NCBI RefSeq assembly: GCF_036785885.1
Contig: NC_092322.1
Location: 12,546,466-12,610,465, forward strand
Source of the DNA: Coffea arabica
Lineage: Eukaryota > Streptophyta > Magnoliopsida > Gentianales > Rubiaceae
Direction: 5' to 3'
Length of the DNA stretch: 64,000 bases
Positions 33,517-44,600 of this stretch are shown one piece after another. Made by a program: the position numbers and the translations under genes. The notes beneath the pieces were generated by a model, which did no database searches, had not been told where the DNA came from, and was given only the letters and a program-made list of their open reading frames with translations. Within the stretch, counting starts at the first letter, position 1. Every line of letters begins with the position of its first letter.

Positions 33517-36462
33517 CTAGGGAGGGAGAACCCCCGCAACGCGTGGGAATTTGGTACTTGTGATTGAAGATAATTAATAATTATTGTTTAATATTTTGTA
33601 GTATAAGAACTGAAATATGATAATTTTATCATGTGATTTTAACAGAAAATTTATAAGTTACATAGTGAGTCAATAAAATAATGTGCAATGAAATATCCTT
33701 ATCCCTATACTATATAAGAATCAGTTATGATCAAAGGTTACGTTTGAATTTCGACCGTAAAGATAAAGGTAGTTAGAAAATGTAAGAATATGTGAAGTGC
33801 AATTGAAAAGTATCCAAAATTTTTTTCTAAAACTTATCCAAGATGATAAAATATTTAAAAGTATCAATGGGACCCCTCATCTCCCGAATCTATATATATT
33901 CGTAAAAGATCTCTCAAGTAATGCTTTTAATTTCTCCCTCGACTTAAGCTCAACTTGAATTATCAAGTCAAGTTTATCCATCAATCACTTTATGTCCAAT
34001 CTAATCTAAAATAACTTTATTTTAGACTAACTATTTATATAATTGGTAGACATAATACGACTTAATTACATGTTTCTTATAGAGATAATAATGCCCAAAA
34101 ATGATAGAGATAAGAAACTTAAGTGGTCTCTTTAAAGTTTTGTAGAAACGATTCAGATTTGATTTTTTTTTTTTTTTGCTAGGGACATTTCTTCATAATC
34201 TTATAAATAAGTTCAAATCTGCATAATTGTTAAATATCTAATTTGAAATTACCTTGATTATAAAAAATTGGTGCAAATAATATTTTCTAAATTTGAAATT
34301 ATAGGAAATGGTAACTAAAATCAGAAGAAATTGCTTATATGAATTTGAATTACAAGCTATGGTAGAATCTGCTTAATGATATTTTCTAATATTTACTTGT
34401 ATAATTATCCAATATAACAACTCTGCGTAATTGACTCGTTTGAACTATGAATAATAGTTGCAATCAAATCAAGAAACATTATTTATTAGTGTATAGTATA
34501 AAATTATGGTAAATGAATTAATACAATGCAATCAAAATGGTGCTGTAGCTGAAGCATTTAAACTCATCAAATTCCATTACAAATTCTTTTAGATAACATG
34601 TTAAATAATATCGCAAAACGAGTTGTCAAAGTACAAAAGCAAATTTTTTGTATTTGGAATTATATAAACAACAGAGTACAAGAATGAGATCATAACATGG
34701 AAAGCAAATAGAGTACAAATTACATCTTAGTACTATGTAGCATGATTAATTTTCTTTTTTAGTTTCAATGAAGGACAAAATTCTAAGTTAATAAATTTTA
34801 CAATTATAAAATTTCCAATTAAAATAAACACAAGCTGAATTCCAAATCATATTACATGAAAAACTAAATAAAAATAACTACTTGAACCATACTTTATCTA
34901 TAATATAAAATGCCATAATAATTCTATTCAACCATCAAAAATTTTGTCAAGCATTAAACCATTGGCAGAATCACCAGGCCTCGATTCCATCCCTTCTTGC
35001 TATGCTTACTGCAACACCTACACCCATAAGCCTATTGCCTCATAACCTCAAGTTTCAATCCCTAACATTATTTTTTCATACCTTACTTTGAACAATACTG
35101 ATTAGTATCTTCAAGCTATCTGAGACTTTGGAAGAAGATGTCAAGATTGGGGTTTCTTCATGGTAACTACCAGATCATTCCTTTTTCTTTTTTTTCCTTT
35201 TCATTTGGGAATTTGGATTCCTAGCAATTTAGTAGCAACAAGACACTGGGAATTCTAGAAATTCAGACTCCCTTCTTTTCTAGAACTGTCAAAATACATA
35301 GTTTAAATGATACATAGTATGTGACGACGCGTGTAGGTGATAAATCACGACATACCAGAAAGTCTAATGAATGCAATATTTGATGTTAGCAACTTGGCCG
35401 AGGAGGAGAAGATGGGATATGAAACTAAGCATATGTTGGATCCAGTGTGGCATGAGCTTCAATGCTTCCAAAAGCAAATCGATCTTCTTCAGGTTTGGAG
35501 GGACTTCTTCAAGATCATCGTCCTACTTGCTTTTGCAATGCCCTCATGTTATACCCTATTCTAATTAAACTTTGACTTAATATCTATAACTTATAAGTAA
35601 CAAATTTATAAGAACAAATAAATTCCGTTACTTTAAAAATTAGTTTTACACAACTTCATTCAATGAATTATAAGCAAGGTGATAAAATTGCTAACCTTAT
35701 TCAAGATATATGCAACAAAACCCGATTTTGATACCAATTTCAACCTATTTCACAAATACAAGAACCAGAAAAATAGTACAATTAGTTAGTTTTTGGAATT
35801 AGAATTATCAAAAAGCAAACTATATGGAGTTTTTGAATAAACCAATCATAAAAAAAAAACCACCTCAAACCCAAAGAACTCACGTCAATTTAAAGGAAAA
35901 GCTATGCCTTCCACCAAATATTTAATAACCATAATAAAACCAAAGAGGCGAAACAAAAAAAGAAGAAAGGCTATCGACTGAACACGGATGCATAACTATG
36001 GCGATGGTTGTTTAGGACAATCGGCTGAACCTGGGGTATAACTATGATAATGGTTGTTCAGGTAATAATTAGGTTAATTAATTGTAATTAAAATCCAATT
36101 ATGTAAACATCCAATTAATTCCTTAACGGATGAGAAAGACTTTAGGAAATTGGAAGGTTTGGGTGTTAGTATAATAAATGATTAAAAGGTCTTTTATGTA
36201 ATTCTATCAAAACACAATCTTAATTCAGTTGTATCTGATACTCAACTTGGCACCAAACATTGTCACTTACCGAACTTGCCTCTAGTCTTAAATGTCTGAA
36301 AGGTTATATAAGTAATTATAACAAAATTAAAGCTGTAATAACTTGTACTTAATGCTCTAATTGTATTTCAAACACTCTTACATTCCCAAAATAACCCAAC
36401 CCCTTACGGTTGAAATCTAAAAACTATCTTTACCCTGAACTCGTTCTTATATGGCAAAAGGA
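33517..36462 (-). mobile_element. Non-autonomous Helitron, 2.95 kb, with captured gene fragment
   Basis: On the minus strand it starts TCCTTTTGCCATATAAGAAC at 36462, preceded by A, and ends with hairpin CCCACGC-GTT-GCGGGGG (one mismatch), TTCTCCCTCCCTAG at 33517. The next base is the T of the neighbouring Helitron's TC start. It carries a degenerate 2-oxoglutarate dioxygenase piece at 35125-35560 on the opposite strand. A Helitron-like 5' start (TCCCTATACTATATAAGAAT) lies on the plus strand at 33702, possibly the remnant of another insertion. Confidence 0.82.
35125..35560 (+). pseudogene. 2-oxoglutarate/Fe(II) dioxygenase fragment (N-terminal domain)
   Basis: Two pieces of a 2OG-Fe(II) dioxygenase N-terminal domain, DMR6/flavonoid-oxygenase-like. 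The first ends at 35162 with RCQDWGFFM and a GT donor (GTAACT). The second starts at 35337 after GTGTAG and reads VINHDIPESLMNAIFDV...EEEKMGYE. Reading continues only with frame changes: GMSFNASKSKSIFF lies in the next frame (about 35447-35500) and WRDFFKII after another shift (about 35503). The catalytic jelly-roll half with its HxD...H iron ligands is absent. Keeping the intron shows it was captured as DNA, as Helitrons do, and it lies inside the 33517-36462 Helitron in opposite orientation. It is not functional. Confidence 0.75.
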
Positions 36463-38623
36463 TAGGAAACTTTTCATTCAACAAGCAATACAAGGAAACT
36501 CTACGGTCCATCTTGCTACTCTTATGACATACTTCTTGAATGTTGTGAAGGTGATTATTATATTGATTGCCCCTAACCAGAATGTCTGCTATAGTACATT
36601 GAATGGTCGAAACACCACTCTCTGTTAGAACCTGGCTCCCACCTTAGTTACTCAGGCTAGAGATGCAAGTCTTTTCCTCGTTGATTTTTTTTTTCTTGTA
36701 CTTTTAGTTTGTAGTTCAAGTGTTCAACTTCCATTGGTTTCGCCAGATTCGTTTCATGTGATTAGCTACTGCTGAAGAAACGACAAAACATACTTCAAGA
36801 CAGCATGAGCTATCATGGTTGAAGATGTCAAACTTTCACACGGAAATCAGATTAAGTATTGGCTTCTGCACATGGACATCCAACCTACGGACAGGTACAG
36901 CTCAATGACTTGGACGAGCGTGTGTTATCCAAGAAGCCAAATAGAATAGGAGATGGAGATAGAGAGAGGTACACGAAAGATAGATACTTCCTTTTGTCTC
37001 TTACAATACCAGACTTAATCTGGTACTCTGGTCAATAGTAACTCTACAAATCCCAAGCATAGAAACACAAGCATTATATATCTGACTTGAATGGCATAAA
37101 CTGAAGTTCTTAAAAATCTGTGTCATCTAAAGAATGACATTTTTGAGTCTATGGCATTACAGGGTACAATTGGATCAAAACTTCCTAAGAGGAGGCTGTA
37201 GCTACAAGAATTGCTATATGCATTACACATGCTATACAATGGTCTAACAATTTTGATGTAAAAAATCTACAAGTTACATACATCTATACACAAGGGCTCC
37301 ACGAAGTCAGACAGCAGAGTTATTATAGCCTGCCACAAACGAGCTTAAGGAGACATTCTTGTTGAGAAGTTTGAAAACTCAGCCAAGCGCCTTCAGCTAT
37401 CATAAAAAACAACTTTGACTAAATGTGTAAAGCTCATTGTCTTCACGTTAACTTGCCTGGACCTCGATCCTTGTTAGTAGGATGACCCTGGACCTCAAGC
37501 CTTTACCAGCAGGATGCCCCTGGACCTCAAACCCTGTCACCAGGACGACCAAGCAGCTCCTTCCATAATATCGTGATGGTAATTCTTAATAGATTTTACC
37601 AGTTCTGCACTTCTTCAGGTTTTGCAGGATGGGAGGAAGTTGCTTTCATCAGAAATGACGTCTCCCTATTGATGAACTCACTTTGAATCTACAATATCTA
37701 ATCGCCACAGAAGTGATTCTCAGCAGCAGGTCTAACACCTAATACAAACCAGCAAAGCTTATACAACCTAATAGCTCATCATTTCAGGACAAACTCGAGA
37801 AAAGAAATGCCTTCTCTCCCTTCATTCTTATTTAGAAGTACTTGTCTTAAGAATGAACTAGTGGGAACAAGATTTGGAAAATGAAAATGAACAGTCATTA
37901 TGTAAAAAGTTAATTGTTTGTAATTTCAGATAAAAAGCTGAAAAGAAAAGGCCGTAAGTCTTCCTTCATCGTTTCTGAGAAATCAAAATATCCTGACCTC
38001 TAACCACAGCCTTGATGTAAATCAGGACACGAAGATGAAAAAGGGTCAGGGAAATATATTTTACGTTTGATACAATAAAAGACCAATTCTAGCGGCCCAA
38101 TAGTTGCAACTTTCTTCACTAGTTATTGAAGTCGAAAGAGTTTATGCTTGTCTGCGAGGTTTTCAAATGAACTAAGTATTCATCAGAAATCTAGTCTTGC
38201 TGAATCAAAAAAGAAAAAAACAGAAGGTCAAATCAGCTGGGTTTTTTTTTCTCAATTATTTCTGTTCAAGACTTCCGACAGGAGTACTAAAACTTCTTGA
38301 CCGTTGGGTTGGACCCACAAAGAAAATAATCCTAAAAAATGGTTTTCAAATGTTTTGGGCTGTCGATATTCAATCACTTTGAGGACATAAGTCATAGCGC
38401 GATGAACCACACCAGGGCCGGGCCAGGGCCAGAGGGATCTTTCATTTGTACTTCTTTACATGGTCCATCACTTCAAATAAAAAGCTATTCTGCATCCTTT
38501 TAATATTAAGTCTTACAAATAACTCTTCTTAAACACATTTTTGTCAGTAATGATGTGAATATTCTTTTATTATTTTTCTATAGGTGAAGAGTGAATACAA
38601 AATAAAGCACCACTCACCAAGGT
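36463..38623. other. Intergenic DNA, including the ABC1K 3' flank
   Basis: No gene recognised. It holds the presumed 3' untranslated end of the ABC1K gene at the right and a GC-richer 31-bp tandem repeat at 37456-37550. Open frames here are short and unlike any family I know. Confidence 0.5.
37456..37550. repeat. Three-copy minisatellite, 31-32 bp unit
   Basis: Units start at 37456, 37487 and 37519, each with CCTGGACCTC followed by a less conserved part ending CAGGATG or similar. It is GC-rich against an AT-rich background. No frame stays open through all units on the plus strand; one minus-strand frame stays open for about 35 codons. No function is assigned. Confidence 0.7.
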
Positions 38624-41600
38624 CTAGGCAGTTCCAGTTATCAACCTCTCTCGCTGATCTAATTTCTTCACTTTCACAACCCCAATAAGAACTTGCAAGC
38701 CAAAAAATGCACAGATGGCATATGCTATGGATGCAGGCATCTGAAAAACAAAATGCATTCACGTGAAGCTTATACAAAAACGGACTCCAAATGTATATTA
38801 TTTTCTCTACAAAATGATGCACCACTTACAGTGATAGAATTGATATACAGAATTGTTGCAAGGTTGATTAAGCTTCCAGCAGCAACTGCCTGTAGTAGAT
38901 TATCGCACAAAACAGGAACAAAGTCACTTACGAGAAAGGCAATTTGTCAGGAAGGGTTCAGCATAACATGACTAAAATCCAAAAATTTCAGTCGAACATG
39001 TTTGAAGGATATTTGAAACTCCAAGAATTTGTAAGCTAGTAGAAACAAATTCACTATTAATAGCCAACTTAATTCCAAGTTCCAATTCTAACTTTATGAT
39101 GACCAGTCTGAGGCCAACATTTTCTCAGGTTCATCTAATGACAATCAACCAATGATATCAAATTAAGATTCCATGCGCATAAGATTTAAAGGCGCAACAG
39201 AAAGGTCTTGACAATAAGTAAATGGTCTATGACAATAGTAAAATGTCCTGTTACCAGGTCATGTAATATCAATATACCATAAAAGTTCGGATAAGCTATT
39301 AGACAGGAGAACAAGGTCATATTTAAAAAAAAAAAAAGAAAAAAGAAAAAAAAAAAGATCAATGGCAGGCCAGACTAATACCCTGGCTAGGAAAATATCA
39401 CACTGCACTGAGCCATACAAGTTCGGCCTATGTAGCTCACAACCTGGCCCAAATACTTTATCCCAGCTTCAGTGTATTATTGAATTTTCCGTTGGTTGTA
39501 GCGGGAGGCTACAAAATAAGGCTTTCCTTTGAGAACAAGGGACAGGACATTGGCAAGGGTACTGGAAAAAAAGATGGATCCTCTACGATCATTTTGAAGA
39601 GAATTTAGTCCAATTTCCAGTCAGGTACAGAGGTAAAAAAGTGCCAAAGATGACAGGAATTACTTTTCTGGGAATTTCTGTTTCAGCAGCCATAATGTGT
39701 TTACATTCTGAGATTGCAAACTTATAGGGTAAAAATGAAAATTCTCTATTCACGTAATTTTCTTTCTACAGAATGGTTACAACAATCGCTTTCTTATAGT
39801 TTGTCAAAATTACAAGCTTCAAAACACACATTTGTACAGTACTAGACAATATGTTTTGCTTCTATACATAGAATTCCTCCTAGGATGTGGAGCAATTCCA
39901 TGCCAGCTAGGATGAGAAAGAAAATTAGCATAATATCATGTATTTGACCATTTAAAATAAACATTGCAGCACATCATGAGATACAGTAGCACAATATAAC
40001 AAAGAAAATCTTCAATTATAGCAATAAGAAAATGCATATTTTTCCGAGTACCACCAGTAAACTAGACTTAATTTTAGCAAGGGATTTAAACATAATCTGG
40101 AAGAGTGACTAGAGTAAACCAGAGCACTCACACTTCCTAGTGTCTTCTGGACAGCAGCAATTCTTTGGAAAGCTCTCTCAGATTCCAAAGCCCTGACACG
40201 AAGCTTCAAATCTCCTTGCTCCTACAACCAATGTTTAAATGATATGTCAATTTCACACTTGTGACCGATTAAACCCATCCAGAATTAAGTGGAAAATCAA
40301 GAAAATATGTAATCTCTACCAGTCGCTGAATGATTTCAGCCAGCTTTTCAACTCTATCAGCCTGCCTAAATAAGTTGTAGAATGCACGGGATTGTCTATC
40401 CCACCTCTTTCTGAAGTCCTGAAAATAGTCACATTTAAGTCTCAAGACCTTGTTAGATGCTTAAAGTCAAGCAAATACAAAGTCAGTCAGCAGGAACCCA
40501 CCTTCAAGATAACTTTAACACCAGCTTCACGAAACCTCAGCAACTCCAGAGCATAGCTGCATGGATTGTCATGAAATTCAAGTTCAGATAAAACAAAAGC
40601 AAATGATTATTATAGGTCATTAATACATCAAGGAGAACAGCCATGCATGAACTCACGGTTTGGCTATCTCAGTGATATCAAATCGAGGATCAAGGCCCTT
40701 CCCTATTCCATCCAACACTGTGAAAGAGCTTTGAGGTAAATGCCAGAAATAGTTACAAATATCAGAAAACCAAACAAATGAAGAATGAAACAATACCTGA
40801 AAATGCTCTGACAACAAAAGTGAATGTGGCAGGAAATCTAAAGGGTTGATCAGCTGCAATGGCTAATAAATCTTCCCCTGTTCAGGAACAAAACAGTTAT
40901 TAGTAATTGCCAACTGGCTGTCATGAGGATTAAATGACAGCAAACTGGCAGAAGTCTAAAGATAGATTGATACAAAATCAGTATACTGTAGATGTAATGG
41001 ATAAGCATTCCCATGATTAAACAGTGAGAGTAAGAAAATCTCTGTTTAAATAACTTCTCAGCCACGAAATCAGAGAAAAGGACAAGTTTTTAACTGCAGT
41101 TGATATACTTAACAGATTTTCTGATAGGACCAGAAGATAAAAGTCGATTACCTCCCAAAATCCCCAAACTTTAAAATGTAGCTTCATTCTTAAAATTTAC
41201 ATTAATTAGTATTTAAAGCTAGTTACTATGAGTGACAGACCCTATCTGCCTCTCTTTGTTTTCGTTCTCAAATTTTCTTAGGGGTTTTCAGAATGAATTT
41301 TTCATTTCTTTCTATAATATCTTGAAAGCTATAGCAAAAATAAAATTAGCTTCCAGACGCCATTTCCCTCCTTTTCTGTTTGTTGTAAGCCACCTTTGTA
41401 AATGCAACTTGCCAAACTGCCATAGTAGTCCAAAATTCAACAGCTTGAGTATTTCAAAATGATCTAAGTAACATACCTATTGCAGCTAAACGTTGCTTCT
41501 TCTTCTCTATTTTCTCCTCCTTGCTCAATGGCTTTTTAAATCCAAGTTCTGTTGCAGCCATTTCCCGTTCTCTTCTCTGTGCAGCAAGGCGTTCTTCAAA

Positions 41601-44600
41601 GCTAAAAAATTTACATTTCATCCTTAGTTATTATGATTACTTCAAATGTAAAACTGCAAGGCGTTCTTCAAAGCTACAAAATTTGCATTTCATCTTTAGT
41701 TATTATGAGTACTTCAAATGTAAAACTGGAACCAGAATTTTCTAATTCAAGCCTTTCCATTCTAATTCCTGTCTAAGGTGGAAAAGAGGCAATAACCGAG
41801 CTCTCCAAAGTGTGGTGAAGTCTCTCACACACTACAGATTTCAAACAAAACCATTTATTAGCCCACAGGGAGAAGTTGAACAAAGACCTCAACCATTTAT
41901 CATGCACAACTTCTGTTAGCAGAATTTTGAAGTCTGGCCACTGAAGGCCACTCTATGATTCAAATACATCCATCATATGAGGTAAATACAGCCCCGAAAC
42001 AAGAGCATACATGCTGATTTTCAACAGGCATCTAGTTCACTTGTGCCTACTAGTTTTTGCTAGCAATGCCTAGCAGCAACCTAGGGAATCAAACAAGTGA
42101 GTGGAATCCTTAGTGTGCCTAAATATTTACTAACATCATTAAAAATGAATCCATTTCTATATTGCACTGCTTCCTCTTTAAAACTGACAACGTTTCTTAA
42201 AAATTTTTGTGAACCAATGCATCACAATTTATTTCCCTAAATAGCTTACTATTCTACAATTGAGCACCCTAAAGGAGTTTTAAAGTGGATGACCCAAAAT
42301 TTGAAAGTGAGCTTCAAGAATTTTTTTAACCAGGAAGTACCTGTTAAGGAAGAACTGTGCAGTTCGTCTAACAGCAGTCACGTCTCCAGTAGGCACAAGA
42401 ACACCCATCTGAATCATTGCTTGAAGGACCTGCATAACATAAATCTTCAGTTATTAATATGGTACTTTGTAACCGTACTCAGCCATGAATTCCAGGTTCA
42501 AAGTGCAATAAGTAGAAAATGAAAGCATTACAGAAAATTAAGAACTATTTACCTTGTCCGCATCCTTCTCATAAACTCCATAAAATACATCCAACAAGCC
42601 TTTTCTGATATTTGGGCTTATACTGCAAAAGGCCAACATAAGTATATAGATGGAAAGGAAAGCACATCCTTCCACAAACAACAAAACATCAGTTGACAGG
42701 AACTAAGAAGTGAAAAACAACAAGCATACCTTCCCATCATTCCGAAATCATAGAAAATCAACCTTCCACCATTAACATCATCTACAGCAATATTGCCAGG
42801 ATGCTGCAAAACTTAGCAATATCATCAAGAAGTAAAAAGAAATTCAAAAGCATCATATTTAGTGTTCTGATCAAGATTCAAATTACTTCAAACCAACTCT
42901 AGAATTGGAGCCTAGTGTCAGATTTCAGCAGTTCAAATTTTCACTGTAGTTATAAATAAACGATAATCAATTATTGCTTCAGGCTAATAAATGCACACTC
43001 CAACCAATATATCTCTTTCATTTGAAATTGATAACTTAATCATTCTTCACCAAATATAGATGATGCTAAAGGTAGAAGTGTATAGGAAGTTACAGGGTCG
43101 GCGTGAAAGAAGCCATGAGATAAAATCTGTTCAAGGTAAGATTCGACGGCATATCTACCCAACCTGATGCACAGAGGATCAGCATCCATTACATATGGAG
43201 TCAAAATCTGCTTGCCATGTTTCAAGTTAAAAGTCCTACGATTTTCACTCCATATTGCATACCTTTTGCGATCAACACCCAACTGGTCCAAAGCTTGTAT
43301 CCTGTTTATTTTTATCCCTGGGACATATTCCATCGTCAGAACCTGCAAATAAAGAGATGGCCTGCTAAACAAGGTGATCTTTTAACAGAAAATCATGTAC
43401 TGACTTCGACTATTCCTGAAAGTTTAAACCTGTGGAGTGGTGTACTCCCAACATATCTTGGGAACTTTAACATAATCCATGTCCTTAAAGTTAGCTGCAA
43501 ACAACTCAGCATTAGCAGCTTCCTTTGTATAGTCAATTTCCTGAAAGTAGAAGTTTGACTGAGAATTATTTCTTAATCCAAAACCCAAATAATTTAAGGG
43601 AAAAGATAATTAGAAGTACAAACAGAAGCTTAAAATATTTAGATCTTTCCAGATGTTACAAATCTGAACATTGAAAACTCTTGGCTATAATAGAACAGTT
43701 CACTGCAATCAGGCAAAGTCACCATCACCACTGAACTGGTTGAAGCAGCCATTATTATACAGCACAAACATATATCATTGTTATAAATGTATTACAGTGT
43801 TCAATGCTGCAAAAGGGACAAGACCGCTTTTAGTTCCATGTACTCAGTTGCAGAACTCATTACTGACATGGAAGACTAAAATCCTAAACTCCAGTAAATT
43901 TCCTCACTTTTTTGGGGCAAACATAGAGGAGTAACCACATTAAATTTGGAGAGTAACCACATTAAATTTGGAGAGGTTTAAGTTCTCGCTAACCAGCAAG
44001 GTGTAAAATCCAGCAAATTAAAATAGTTTTAATTGACTGCACATTCAGTGGAAAATTATAAGTTTAATCAACTTATTGTCTTTGAATTGCCTTTAGCTCA
44101 AGTCACAGCACAACCAGAGTTTCAGATGTCATCTAATATACACCAGCATAGGCAGCATGTATTAGGATACCAGCAATCATATCCTCTCAGGACCATTCTG
44201 GATCTGTCAAACATATTTGTAGGATCATTTCAGGAAAAAAGAACTCACATAATTTGAACTTAAGAACACTTAATCACGGTACCCTAGAAGAGATCTTTTC
44301 GATTTGGCTCATATAACCAGTCACTGCAGCCATTGTAAGAGCAATATTGGTGGGTTTTCGTTTCCTGCATAAACCCTCTTTTCATCTTTAGATACTTTTG
44401 CAAAGGTTTTATCTTTCTTGTTCAGTATTGTAATACCTTTATACATCTGCTAGTGGCCTCGATGTCTTATTATAAAATAACAACTTTATCCAATATTCCC
44501 TTTCCAAAACTTCCCCCGGCAGTCTTTGACCACTTACTGGACTTACATTCATGCCAGCAAATGCACAAAGTGTAGCAACCATAGCGCATTATTACCTGAT

